A DNA stretch of 64,000 nucleotides from Plasmopara viticola (lineage: Eukaryota; Oomycota; Peronosporomycetes; Peronosporales; Peronosporaceae): positions 558,001 through 622,000 of the forward strand of contig MBPM02000026.1 in NCBI GenBank assembly GCA_001695595.3, written 5' to 3'. The notes under the pieces were generated by a model that saw only the letters and a program-made list of their open reading frames with translations, was not told the DNA's origin and did no database searches. Positions 35,781 to 48,789 of the stretch are shown here, piece after piece (within the stretch, counting starts at the first letter, position 1; every line of letters begins with the position of its first letter). Made by a program: the position numbers and the translations under genes.

Positions 35781-37292
35781 GATACGGGGAGCCAAGACCT
35801 CACGGTGAACATTGAGGTAGAGAAACGTCAGCATCTAAAGGCGCCAAGCTGCTTCTTAGAGAGGATTGAGTTATGCCAAGTCACAGAGAATATCAAAGCT
35901 TTTCCCAAGAAAGCTATATGTTTCTCTGAGCGGATGATGGTTGCAAGTTCGGCTTGCCAATTGATAGGGTAGCTGCGAAAGATTAACAAACGTAATTGAC
36001 GATTCTTATCAGTTTCGATAAAAAATTCGAATGACACATTTAACCGCTGCTGTCTTCACTGATGTCGGGATGGACCTACCCTTGTGCCTTCCATGACAGC
36101 AATCGCGTCAAGTTGTTCAAGGTAATAATAATGAAAGCCACCAACTTCTTGATCACTATGTGCTCTTGAAGCTCGTAGCAAACAAGCAAAGAACTAGTGC
36201 TTGCTGGAAGGAGTTTGCTATATTTCATTCTTCATGTAATCCCCGGACACAATCACGCGGGTAAGCGATTTTATTGGTAAGCGTCCAGCTTTACTTTGGC
36301 TTTACAAAGAGAGGTCGGACGTCTTGCGCACCTGTTCATTCGTGCCCAAAAATTCAGTGTAACTTATAGCTCCATGATACAAAAGACTCGTTTTTATTCA
36401 GTTTAAAGGTAGACTCACCGCCTTGGACCAAACGTTGACGCCACCGCTGAGCTACTTGAGCCTATGCTGCTTGAGGTCTAGAACATAGATGTTCTCGTGG
36501 AGCCGAAATGCCGTGACGTTTTCTAGTTGCTTGGCAACAAGGAGAGCTGCAAATGGACTGCCTCTTCAAATCCATAAAAGCAAAAGTTTGACGAGTTATA
36601 CAAACAGCGCACTCGACAGATGTGGAAAGGTGATTCTAAATATTTCATAAACTGTGCGAGGATTAAAGAAAATAATCTACCCGCGTGGGCGTAGGTATGG
36701 CTTCAAAGTGTTGCTGTACCAAAACCGAGGCCTTTCTGAAGTAAATTGTATCCGAGAGGAATATGCACTTTAAGTAAAGCATATCATTCAAGATGGTTTA
36801 AATTCACATTGTAATACCTCACAGGTCTGCCTTATTTTACAACAGATTCTTCGATTTGATGGGTTTACAGAGCTCCTTGAATATATACGAATTGAGTGAA
36901 CGCCCGGTCAGTTGGTTTAGTTGTAAGAGACATCGACATGTGCAGTTTAGAGACTGGTATATGTAACGAGCGCAGACTCCAACTCTGAAATTTGGAAACT
37001 ATGCAGTATTTAAACTAGCTTTTAACACAAAAGTGCAACGGCCCGTTACACATCGAGCCAATCATTTGGTCGCAATTTTCACAAGCACCAATCTCAGACA
37101 ATGTCGCGATGACATTCTATTAGCGCTAACGGTTTCATTGTCTCGCTCCTTCCTTAAACCACGACTTCGTCGTGCCATAGCCATTTGCAGAGAGGCGAAG
37201 GCTTCACGTGGCTGCACATTATTGCGACGTCAAGTCGACACAAAGGCATCGTGCTTGCAAGCGTGGCGGCGGCCGCCATAGCGTCGTCTTGC
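35781..37292. other. Gene-poor stretch upstream of the channel gene
   Basis: No supported gene. The channel promoter should lie in the last few hundred bases, but no clear core element was identified. Confidence 0.35.
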
Positions 37293-40226
37293 ATGAGCGT
37301 GAGAAATGGTCATTCGCCGTCTTCATCGCCATCGCTAAGAGGTCGCTCACCGCGCGTTCGGGGACTTGCTTCCGTTGTAGCTTCACGTAATTTCAGCATT
37401 TTAAGACTATCACAATTTGCCAAACCCGTTTCAGTCGTACCCTTTGCTCCTGAACGACTGAGTATCACTCAAACAGGGTTATCGCCTGAAACGATTAAGA
37501 ACATTGCTGAGGTATGACTCTCATCTTTTGTTGGATGGCTACAAGATATATAAATGTCATGTTTGTATGAACTATTAGGTCCAACGCAAACCAGCAAGGA
37601 AAGAAGACTCGGTGATACCTTTGTTTGCAGCTCTTCGCATGCGACGAGCGTTGCACCGAGCCAAAGGTGAACACGAGCAGATAGGACCGCGCAATGTAGT
37701 GGATGATACCAATGCAAATCTTGAAAGACATTTAAAAGTGCTTTCACGATATAAACTTCGACACGTGGATACCGACGGCGATGATCGACAACTCCGTCGC
37801 CGTCTCCCACCGCTTATGGTGAACCCTCACAGCTTTGTATACAAGCTATGGCAGCTTGTCACATTGGTTCTTATCATCTACCAGAGTATCATGCTTCCGT
37901 TTGCTCTCGCATTCAAGTCCAACGACACAACTATCGTCGACAATTTTACGAGTAGTATTTTTGCACTGGATATTGTGGTGGCATTTAACACCCCTATTAC
38001 CGAAGATGGTGACGAAACAGAGTACATTACTGATCGATTGTGTATAGCATCGGAATATTTACGTGGATGGTACGCTCATGCAAGAAATTTGTATCAAGTA
38101 AGCTGCTTAATATCCGTTTTTTTGTGATACAGGTTTTTTTTTGACTTGTTGGCATGTGTACCGTTCGATTACGTGCTGTTGCTCGTGAATCAATCCAAGA
38201 GTAATCTTAGCGTATTGGGATTGTTAAAAGTATTACGATTGCCGCGATTACTGCGATTTGTACGGCTCCTGCACGTGGTCAAGATTTTTAAACTACGACC
38301 AGAGTGCGCAGATGGTTTCAATATTCTCGACATGCCAATCTTTTGCGGCTAGTGCGCCTTGTGGTATCCTTTCTCGTTTTCAATCACTACGTCGCGTGTG
38401 TTTGGCACGGCCTCGTCATGTCAGAGCGAACTCAAGCCGGCGATACTAGCACTAATGCGCTGCACCCGTACATTATTGCGTTTTACCAGTCGTTACTTGT
38501 TGTCATGGGTCAAAATATCACAGTGTACGAAGATTCCGAGTACATATTTTGTATTTTGGTCATGGTCGTTGGAGCGGTACTGATGGCCGTTGTTTTCGGT
38601 AATGTGGCTATCCTGATTGCCAATTACTATGAGTCTCAAAGCTCTCATCAAAAAAAGATGGAGTGGCTTTTTGCGAGCATGAACCGGATGAAGTTGCCTT
38701 ACGACTTACAGAATCGAATCAACGCGTACTATCAAGCCATGTGGGAACGTCACGGTACATTAGATGGCGCCGTGGCGGCCTTTATACCGGAATTGTCTCG
38801 AAATTTGGCGTGCGAGGTCGAGTTATTTCTTCGGATGGACATGATTAACCGAGCGCCAATTTTCCAAAATTGCAGTGCAAAAGTTGTCCAGGAGCTCGTC
38901 ATGGAGCTCAAGCTACAGATTTTTATGCCTGGCGATTACATTGTTGTGCGAGGGGAAGTAGGCAACGACATGTACTTTGTTCAGAGCGGAGTCTGCAAGG
39001 TTACCAAGGAGGTTGTAATTCCACCCGTGCTGTTGCCACGTACACCTACTCAAAGTGCACACACCGGACCTCACAATAAAGTCGCTTCAAAAGAATGTAA
39101 TGAATCTCATTCGGCGCAAGTGCCGACGGTAACTAAGGAAATTGTGCTTAAAGTACTGAGTCAAGGTGATTACTTTGGCGAGATTGCTCTTTTGATGAAC
39201 TGCAAGCGAACTGCAAACGTTCGAGCTCAGGTCTTTTCAGAATTATGTTCTTTGACTCGTGAACATTTTGAGAGCATTTCGCAGCGATATCTTGAGGATC
39301 GTAGGATTATTGAGTCGTTTATCGTGGATAAGTACGATCCGAATACGTTGCAGGCCGCGATGAAACAGTCTCAAGAAGTTAGTATGCACAGCTCTGGTCC
39401 CGGGGAAGCTGCAACGGCTAAAAGCGTAGGTAACGATTTTTTAAAGGCGACGACCAAAAATGCTGTTGATGCTCGCGACGCGATGAGTCCTAAAGAGACG
39501 TCGACGCGCGAGAACGCGTCATCAGCCGAGATTACCGAACTGCTCACGAAAGTGCTTCAACGAATATCCCATCTTGAAGTGCAGCTGGAGAAAGAATCGA
39601 ATGCTCGACGCGAAAGCGAAATGAATATGCGAAATACATTGAGCGATGCAACTCGACGGTTGTCTATTTCCTCCAGCACTAACCTACTGGAGCAAGTGGT
39701 GCCTAAGCATCCACACGCTCTCAAGCGACGGTTTGTCGCAGAAGAACCGGAACGCGTTTCGCAGCGCAATCTGGAAATTACAGAGGATTCATTTAAAGAA
39801 ACGGCAAATCATTCTACCGAGGACCATCTTTTTACTTGCGAACAAGTAGCTACCAGTGAAGCCGTCCCTGTGCGATCAAAGCTGCTTAAACGTCGCCCGT
39901 CGCTTAAGGCGATGACGAACTGGGGCTTTGTGAAAGTCGAATCCTCGCATCTCGGCATGCGTTTGCGACAAAGATCTCGCATTGGTCTGAACATCAGTGC
40001 TGGGTCAGGACGCAGCCTTGATGTAGTGTCGAGTTCTCCTACAAATTCAAGAGACTCGAGCGCTCATAGCACAGCAGCCATGTTTACGGACACGACTATA
40101 CTTACTCAAGAAGGTGAGCCAAGTTCCGAGCAGGAAAGTAACTTGGGGAACGAGGATTCGGATCACTTCGATAGTTCCGCCAGGTCATTTGATTTACCAC
40201 AGTCAAGTATTAATAACGCGCAATAA
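37293..40226 (+). CDS. CNGC/voltage-gated-type cation channel with cyclic nucleotide-binding domain, one frameshift
   Basis: Exons 37293-37511, 37579-38069 and 38133-40226 are joined by introns of 67 and 63 nt. About 934 residues result if one missing base near 38305 is allowed for. S1 is VYKLWQLVTLVLIIYQ, S2 includes FALDIVVAF, and S3 rejoins across intron 2 as YLRGW then FFFDLLACVPFDYV. S4 is arginine-rich (LLKVLRLPRLLRFVRLL) and S5 is RLVVSFLVFNHYVACVWHG. The pore filter reads MGQN (38505-38516), as in plant cyclic nucleotide-gated channels, not GYG. A C-linker and CNBD follow, with cassette GDYFGEIALL..RTANVRA and an insertion of about 40 residues after the first strands. The last 290 residues are Ser-rich. 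Frame 1 coding (KLRPE) switches to frame 3 (RRWFQYSRHANLL) at about 38302-38307, so the gene is broken or the assembly has an indel. Confidence 0.82.
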
Positions 40227-40380
40227 ACTAAAGCCAAGTCATTGTCAGTGATACTTTTTCATTACGCCCTCTTTGGGTATCAGTTTTACTCCTCTTAGCG
40301 TTCATTTATAACCAAAGTTCCTTCGAATTGGGTGAGTAGTTATCATTCTCAATTTGGACACAGAAGCAATAGTCGAGAAT

Positions 40381-41317
40381 ATGCGTCAAAAGGACGTGAT
40401 GGTGCAACCGACACCTCCTGCTCCGCCCGAGATCAATGGCTACCTGAAAAAACTCAAGCGTAAAACGAGGAGTATTGGTGGTAATTGGAATACACGCTGG
40501 TTCTTTGTCGACTCGAGACGTCGAGAATTTGGCTACGCAGATAGTCAAAGTAGCGCACTACGGAGTATGTTTTGACAAATCCCTTTTTACTATCTACATC
40601 TGTTGATTAATTTTTTCTATTGTCTGTTTAGGTTCCATCTATCTCGACGATATTACTGCTGTCGTACAGTTTGACGACACGCACTTTCAGGTTGAGAGTC
40701 GAACGCGCAACTTCTTTTTATGGGGAGAGAGCAAAGCGAGTACTTCATGCTGGGTGACAAGTCTGGAAGGCTACCGCAAGAAGGTAATTGAGTATGAAAA
40801 AGATAAAATCGCTTATGCTGCAGCCACAGCAACAGGGGGTCCACAAGCCTTAGCTTTAACGGCTGGAAATGATAACTCAAAACCAGTGGTTCCGATATCA
40901 AGACAGACTCGAGAGTCTGTGAAGACGACAAGTTCGCTTACCATTCAATCGAAGCAAGAAAAGGGTAATTATCTACCAGCAAATCGGTCATCGTCTAAAA
41001 ACGAACAGAGAAATGCATCTCCGCTGGCCAGAGACGACTTGGGTTCCAGCAATGGAAACCAAAGTCGAAAGCCCATGGCATCAGATCGAGAAAAGCGAAA
41101 TCGAGATCACCGCCGTGACCGAGAGCGTAGTCGCGATCGTGACCGAGAATCCAAGCATGAGCGTAAGCACAAGCGCGAGGCTAGCGATGATCGCGACCGA
41201 AGTGGGGACAGAGCGAAAGCATCGAACGGTGATCCTGACCGACATCGCGACAGAAATGCCCGAGTGCTCAATAGTGGCAGGGCGGCGGTCATGCAAGCAT
41301 GGGTGGATGACTTTTAA
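40381..41317 (+). CDS. PH-domain protein with Arg/Asp/Ser-rich tail, two exons
   Basis: Exons 40381-40564 and 40632-41317 flank a 67-nt GT..AG intron and encode about 289 residues. Residues about 18-130 form a PH domain: INGYLKKLKRKTRSIGGNW, RWFFVDSRRREFGYA, then after the intron SIYLDDITAVVQF, RNFFLWGESK and the C-terminal helix CWVTSLEGYRKKV with its tryptophan. The rest is low complexity, ending in about 75 residues dominated by R, D, E, K and S (DREKRNRDHRRDRERSRDRD), as in RS/RD-type RNA-processing proteins. The start ATG is the first in-frame Met. A possible upstream non-coding intron with GTGAGT lies near 40331. A membrane-to-RNA role would be speculation. Confidence 0.78.
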
Positions 41318-41539
41318 AAGAGTTTATTCTGATTGCAATTGCTAGTGTAGTATCTACAACTCGAAAATGGTAGCTTTCTTGTGCTTGCATTACCAATTAA
41401 GGTGGTAGGTTATTGCTTTACATGTTGAGCTAACTTCTAGCAGCGCAGGGCTGAGCTAATACAGAATGGTGACACTTGGAATAACAATGATACGATAAAC
41501 ATTTATACTAAGGCTGTGTATCGTTGCGCTGCACCCTAT

Positions 41540-43890
41540 TTTCAGCAATCTTTCGATACAAATCTCTTCTTAAGACTTCGATTTATCCAACTCAATCCAA
41601 GCCACGAGTGTTTTCTACCGAAGTTCGAGCCGCTATCCATTGCTTTTAAATACCGGCACGAGCCGGATCTTGGAAACACAACTGCCAATCGCGTCGAGTG
41701 ATTACACCACATGAGCGTAGGGCTCGCTTCTGTAGCAATGGAAATTGTGTGCAAACATCGTATAAGCTCGTCCATGGAGACGCTACCGGATGCGTCACTA
41801 TTATAATAGCGACGACACCAGTGATCTCCTCCGCATTCAGCAAAACGTGCAAGTGTGTGATTGATGCTACTGTGCGTTACTTCGACAACTCGCCTTTTCC
41901 AGTACCGTCTAAGAGCTCAAACAGATCGACAACATCTTCTCGTAAACCTTCGTTACGAGAAAATCAAGCTCGTTCTTTCTCAAGTCCTGGACGATATTTC
42001 CACATTAGCTTTTCTTCTTTTTTGATATGCTCGCTGCCAGCTTTACTCGAAAGACTCTCGTGGAACGAGTCGAACGAAGTCATGGCTGTATACCAAGCAT
42101 CCCCCACGCAACCAACCACAGATGGAGATCGCAGGCATGTTGTGATGCAGACAACAATTGAGCAGTAAAGCGCTAAGGTCGAGACCCTTTTGCTCGCCAG
42201 AAGTTGCGACGATAACCTTGTTGTACTGTGATCGCAGCACGAGATCGTTTAAAAAAAATTAGATTTCGAGTATTGACGAAATCCACACTGAATGGTCAAA
42301 GCGGCTAGAAACTTTCGACGTCGCTTGTGTTCGACGTATGGAACACTGCAAGATAGTCGCACGTTGGTCGTAGCTTTGCTTTCGCCCAAGGCGATCTAAC
42401 GGAACCGATGTACATGCGACAGCATCAATTTGCACTGAGAAAACGATGGGACCGATGTGGCTGAATCTTTTCCAGCTTCGCTTGCAATCTTCCATACTAC
42501 AACGCGGTCCAAGCCTTTCGTCGTCCGTCTGATCGCTCGCATTCAAACATCTTAGCAATCGTAAGCGGTACAGAGCGGATTGCGAGTACCAGCAGCAATT
42601 TCGATGGATCCGGCGATAAGTTTCGGAAAAATCACTCGCGATTATAGCAAATTCATCTGGACATTTTATCGCGTCTTCATTTTGAGTAAAGGGACGTGCT
42701 TGCTCCTTCGGGTCGGGAAAAAATTCGACTACCTCGGTGTGTAATCGATTTTGTGCTGACATTTACGTGCTGAAAAATTAGTTTTTGTTGAAGATCGATT
42801 TCCGTGACTGCAAGGAAGCTCGCTCCGTTCATTCGTGCCTTATTCAACTTTATGGCCACATCTTTTAGAGTTGGTTTACTTTGGGACACACATGATGCAT
42901 TGATTAGCGGTTCTTTAGGCCTAAAAATGTCTTTCTCGGTATTGACATGATAATGGGCGGCCCCATGCGTGTAATTCGCACGCGTTCGTTTATATTGGAA
43001 ATCAATTGGTGACCATTAGACTCAACTTTGTCGTTGCCTCGGAAGACAGACATCCATATAAATTTTCGATCGACATAGATTGAGGGAGTAAAGAAAATGC
43101 TTTTCGACAAGTATATATTGAAAAAACTCTAATCGCTGTCTGGAATTCATTCGGCTTGCTATTGACTATTGGAAAGCACGCAAATGGGCCAGTCGCCACC
43201 ATATCTTTTGAGAAAAGTCGAATTTCATTTTGTTTAAGAGTCAACACGAATTGTCTCTTTTGTTGCCACAACTTGCATCGCCACACCTAATTCTTGTGAC
43301 TGATAATTGCTTCCTTGAGTCTGCTGACTCAAATCTGAATGAGGATAGGCAAAAAGCGTTGTGCTCTTTCCAGAGCAGGCAGCGAAACGAATGATCGGAC
43401 CTGAAAATGCATCTATCGGGCTAGGTAGAGCCTCATACATTCCTAAGTAGAGGTCAAACGCACGCAAACAACTTTGACAGGTATCGACAATTTGTCGCTG
43501 GATTGGAAAGAGCGTGGGATCTTTTAGGTCATTGATAGCAAAAACACCTTTAGGAAATTGACTTTGCAGCTGCTTCACTTTTACTCACACATCGTTGAAA
43601 TATGTATCTAATCTTTTAAGCTCGAAATGCGTCCTTTGAGCGGTGATATTCTGTTCAATAGCACCAGAATACAGTGAATTTGTGAAGTACCAAACTCGCC
43701 ACTAAATAAGCAGTTCGAGCCTAACGTGCACACTCAACGTAATTCAGACCGCCATGGTTGGATCCATAGACGCTGCATTAAACAAGTGTCGCAGTCTTTG
43801 GGGAGCGAAGTCGTAGGTCTCGAATGTATCACCGCTCTTCCTCACATTGACTGGCATTTGTTCGTCATGGTGTGCAACACTTTAAGCAAA
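41540..43890 (-). pseudogene. Decayed IQ-motif and EF-hand protein gene
   Basis: Read 43890 downward, coding-like fragments appear in shifting frames. An N-terminal-like piece (MPVNVRKSGDTFETYDFAPQ) comes first. Next are ELKRLDTYFNDV, an in-frame TGA, and a 114-codon block starting KQLQSQFPKGVFAI, ending in another stop at 43234. At least two IQ-like segments follow (LAALTIQCGFRQYSKS and AAITVQQGYRRNFWRAK, near 42265-42310 and 42190-42240). Then come two EF-hand loops: DGTGKGELS (41883-41909), broken by a stop just after, and a full 12-residue loop NSDASGSVSMDE (41767-41802). IQ motifs bind calmodulin-like proteins and EF-hands bind calcium. Stops and frame changes throughout argue for a pseudogene, though unrecognised introns could explain part of it. 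It faces the PH/RS gene tail-to-tail. Confidence 0.55.
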
Positions 43891-44949
43891 AATCTCAAAT
43901 AGGATTTAAGTAGAAAAAAACATAGCGGATCGATTTAGAAGTAATGACATGTTTCACTCCGGCGGTAAGCGTAGAAGCAACCGAGGACCATAAACTACGC
44001 TTCATAAACTGCTTAACGATGAAGCGCGACAAGAAGATGTTCTGAAAACGTACTTTAATTCTGGTCACTTACGTCCGCCTTTCAGTCCAAAAAGCTCCCG
44101 TGTGCTACCGCCGGCAGCGCAACTGCAACATGAGGAAGCGAGCAAGCTACATCAGTCGAGGAGATATTCGTTGACAGAGCGTGTTTGCTATTGCAAACCA
44201 GGCCAAATTAAAAAAACGTATTAGACCTAAAAAACGAGTTTTACAAGTACGATCCAGTATATCTTTCTCGAAGACAACGTATTTAAGTTGCAACATAGAT
44301 TGGTGCGCTGTTATTGGAAAATGGACCCTTTCAACACGAACAGCTGACAACTCAATTAGTCTTTGTGTTATAAAGGCTGTCATGATGACACCGTGAGAGC
44401 TATTCGTGTTCTACGTTACAAATTTCCGAGCAAAAAATGAAAGCCAAAAACGTATAACAGGTCTCTCTTGCATAAATAGATCATTTTCGTCGTATAAATA
44501 ACAATGTTTGGACCAGCTTTAAAGATGTGCTTTGGTCAAAGAAGTCAAAGGATCCAAAGATCCAGTGTCTTCATTTTATTGGAAACTCTGATGTGTTGTC
44601 CAGAGACCCACTATTGAAATTCCCACCAAACCAAAGAGTGGTACATACGTTTAAGGCACAAAGTACTATGTTTTAAGGCAACGGCGAAAAGTTTATTGAT
44701 GCATGTTTGCCAAAATGGCAACGAATAGCATGGTGCTGGAGTTAAAGGTCCCACGCTTGTCACCGAATTTCTGTGCTCGAAGACCAAGCGGAATGTGAAA
44801 ACTATTTCATGCTTCGAATAATCTGGAAAGTGCAACAATCAATCAATACAAAATAGGACGGTTGTCGCACAAAATGTCTGGGTGGATTGGTAACTGGCTG
44901 CTTTAAATATCGAAATAAACATCAGAGATACTCCTCATGACGGTAAGTA
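43891..44949. other. Gene-poor stretch
   Basis: No supported gene seen. Confidence 0.4.
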
Positions 44950-45870
44950 CGATTAGCAACATGTTATGGGAGTGGTTGGTGAAGACCAACAAACGTTTTG
45001 GCAATGTCCAGTCGTCTAATCCCACGATTGTTTCGGCCAACACGGACTTTCGCTTTAGCATATTTCGATAAAATATGTTTCCTTGTCGTCTCGAGGCGAT
45101 AAGTCAGCTCTGGAGACTCATTTTGGCAACCAAAGGCATGGTTTTGAGGTCACGAACTAAAAGTCTTTAACAATAATGACGAATGCGTCTTTCGGCATAA
45201 TAGATTCTATCATAAGCAGCCATGAAGCTCGAAGGTACCGTATAAAAAGATTAGTTGTTTCGGCTTGGCTTACGCCACGCTCACAAAATACAGGGGAAGT
45301 AATGTGGCCTAGTTAGCTATTTTAAAGAAACGGCGGGCCCGATAGAGCTCTATATGATAAAAAAAAACATTAAGTTTATCTAGGATGCTTTGATGCTAAA
45401 AAAGTTTTCAATCGGGTTTTGTGATGGCTTTGCTGAGCAAGAGAAAGCTGTTTGGCGCCAATATCGACGCCTCCAGCTGTGCCATTGTCTGCGCGTTCCT
45501 ACAGCTCGATAGAGATGGAAAAATGCAAGTAATCTCGCTATAGCCTAGGAAATAAAGTACTGTTAAAAGTTTGACTCGGCCTTCTGGGCATCAAGCTCTT
45601 AGTCTTCACTAAGACAATGCATCTCTGAGGACAGCGATTATCTAACTCTATTTTTTCAGCAAAGCTTAAGATCAATATTTAGTTTTCGCGGTTCATGCAA
45701 GGTTAGTGAACCTAATGTGTTTGCCAGTGCTTTTCGCAGTTCATATTGGGAGCTGTTTCAATAAGCAGGGCTTAAAACCTATTGAAAAATAATTTTGTCA
45801 GGCGTATAGAATGATTGCGAATGTATAGCTTTAAATACGACTTTGCACGAGAAAATGCCAAAGTTGAGCT
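44950..45870. mobile_element. Diverged single-copy relative of the 628-bp array element
   Basis: Collinear landmarks match 28134-29090: CATGTTATGGGA (44960), CGGCTTGGCTTACGCCAC (45260), TGTGTTTGCCAGTG (about 45717), GTCAGGCGTATA (45797) and AATGCCAAAGTT (about 45853). Spacings agree within a few percent to about 12 percent. Frames are closed by stops. Only one copy of the internal segment is present. Confidence 0.6.
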
Positions 45871-48789
45871 GGCCAGACCAAAACAAGCAAGCGTACGTAC
45901 CGCGCAGTATGTTTATCGAGACACCTCATTTGGGGGCGACAATTGATTGTGACCCACGCATTGACTGACCCCACCCCTTTCTATGTAATTAAACTATGCC
46001 ACGTTAGCTCTTCATGATGCGAATGGCTCGAGAGGCTCAGGGATCGTCCTCCTTTAGAGTCTATAAACCAAGTATCCGTACAAAAGCGGCTTACGGCCTT
46101 CACGAAAAAACGGCTGATGATTATCAGCAGGTCAAGTTTGCCCAAAGTAAGAAAATTGTATTTTCCGATGAGCGTGAAAGAGGGAATACAATCTTATAAT
46201 AAAGTTGGTAAGTATCGCTGATTAAAAAATCTTGCCGCTACAGTGAGTACTTTCACATTATAAAATAAAAAAAAGACCGCCTCATGATGCCTTTCACTTT
46301 CTTGAGAATTTATACACCATCGCGCATATCAAAGCAAAGTTGATACGCTTAAAATCATACGTAGGATGTCTCCAGCGAACAAAAAAATAAGAAGCTTTTC
46401 GACCACCCCCGTATACTTTCGCCTAAATATTTGTTTGCTATGCTACGAAGAAGCCTTAGGTCAGCGACAATGCTTTTAAAATAGCCTCATTGCCAGGGGT
46501 ATGCTTAAAAGGTGTAAGACTTGTCGTCATAATTACGTAGAGCCTTACTCGTAAGGACAAAGATGCTTTAGGATACAGTGCAGAGGTACTATTGCTAGTG
46601 GTTAAAGCTGCACAGCTGGTGCGCGACTAAAGAACTTTCTGAGGCCACCCATCGCAAAGCATAAATAAAAGACTTCTTTAAAAAAAGTCGTTGTTGCAGT
46701 GCCTTACAATGAGTGTGTGCGTGGTTTTATGGCTGCGGTATGAACGGGAAGCCTTTTTGAGATTGGAAGAAAATTCAAGGTGATACAATCTAGATTGTAG
46801 CAAAATTGAGTAAATGATTTTGCATTCACGAGCTTAATATACAGCTTGCTTACTTAGTAGGTTTAAGGCATTTTACCTCCGAGATGTCTCGACTTTGTTG
46901 TAACCCCAATCCAGGCACCTGGAGCTCAATTTCCGCGCACGCGTTTTCCACCAAACGTAAATGTACGCTTAAGAGACCGCTATCTTGTCCTATACGCTTG
47001 CCAGGTGGCTTGTGAATGGCGGCTTATTGTGTCTACGTGCTACTTAAAAGTTCGGAACCTAACAACCCTTAACTTAACATAGCTGCATTATACTTTGGCA
47101 TCGTCGCGACGAATTTAAAACGCCATAATAGGGCGAATCTAGTGTCAGACCTGTGAAGAAAGTGATGAAGCAGCTTTTATTCTCGTGATCGTGCCGTTGG
47201 AAGCTCGAGTATCGTCAAGATTAGAGTGTGAGGATAGTGACTAATAAGATGCTGCAATCTAATGTTTTTTAGGAAGTATTTGGGCAAATGTTATACTTGA
47301 GCATCGTCAGAAGCGGCATCGATCTATAGATATCATGTGAAATTACTACTTTTGCTTGCATTGGGTGAAGATGTCGAGCAAATTAAAAGTTTACTTATAT
47401 CAGGCATTAACTATCTTTACGAAGTGTTTTCCCGCTGCCTCCCTCACCTCATCTGTTGAAGCTTCACCTATTATTTTTGAGTCTTAAACAGTTTCGAAAA
47501 ATATACAGCTCACATTATGCACCTTTAATGCATTGGAATTGGACTAAGTGTTTGTAGAAGAGCTATCTGTTGGCCGTCATACGCATCTTCATCATAGACT
47601 TCAGTGGTGGTCACGGCTTTTTTTTTTTGCTCGTGCGTGGCGAAAGCGTTTTATACTCGTACTGCATGTGCACTTCTTGTCCAATTAGAGTTTACGTGCA
47701 GCAATAATATACTATCGAGGCAAGTTGTAACAAGGATGCATGTGGTACCAATATTCAGCCTCTAAAATCACGTTGTGTCAGTTAATTTGTTTATCACGAC
47801 AGAACCTTTAATGTTTGAATTTGAGTTGCTACATTTTCTGATCTAAGTCATTATGTAAAGCAGTGCATTGTAAAAAAATACGTGGTCGTATTATATGGGC
47901 TTTTCTATTGACAACAAGGGTGGACATCCCGCCCATCCGGTTTACTATCCCACATTTTTTGAAGAAAAGAGAAATAAAGTAATTAGCCCTATAAAGTTTT
48001 TTCGATCCTTAGCATTGACATCAATAATAGTTTTAGAGTTAGACCGGTGGCGCGTGCGCCTCGTACTGCTGCTGAGTATAGAACAAAGGTCATATACTGA
48101 TCTCAAGATTTTTGTAAGCAAAGGCACTCCAGCTTCACTTGGTCGTAGACATACTCAAATTACACCTGAGTCTACAGACTGATCCTATTTGGATCAATGT
48201 GCTAGATCACCTTGAGCAAAATGATAAGCTTTTTTCAAGCTGACAGTGTTGCTTGGCCCTGTTGTGGCGGTGCAATACTCGGTCGAACAAGGTTCTCAAG
48301 CGATCCATGCGCGTCAAGAGACCTTCTTATCTATATAGCGGCTTTGTTATAGATCTCTTTTACACACATACAGCTGTGAGAAAAAGAGTGTAGCTTGCAT
48401 TTGTTAACTGAGTACATGAACCATAATGCATATTTCGTGGAGGCGTGACGTAATTGACGTCAAGGGCAGTTTGAAAGAAGCGGCTTCTTTGCAAAATCAT
48501 GTAAATATTCTCAAAATACATATGCGTCAGTACTATCCATACGTATAGGCGATTAGACAGTTTCCGGCCAAAAGAGAGTTCCAGATGTCCTATAATCATT
48601 GGGAGCCAAGAGACCTTATCGGCTTAAGGAAATCTAGGATGTGTAAGAAGCCAGATGGAACAAAGAAGAATGATAGCTTTAAGAATGATACTTGTTGATG
48701 GCTGAGAGCCACCAATTAGACTGTAGCAAAACATAAGTCGCAAGAGCTCTTCATCTAACATCACTTCTCAATCTGCTTTTTATCCGAAG
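45871..48789. other. Gene-poor, transposon-derived-looking stretch
   Basis: Frames at 46014-46199 and 47895-48182 (plus) carry no recognised motif. Nothing else is supported. Confidence 0.35.

Noticed and set aside
38098..38132. A 35-nt intron plus a T-tract frameshift in the channel gene
   Set aside because: A donor at 38070 (GTACGC) gives a normal 63-nt intron, removes the apparent frameshift and restores the expected YLRGWFFFDLLAC sequence.
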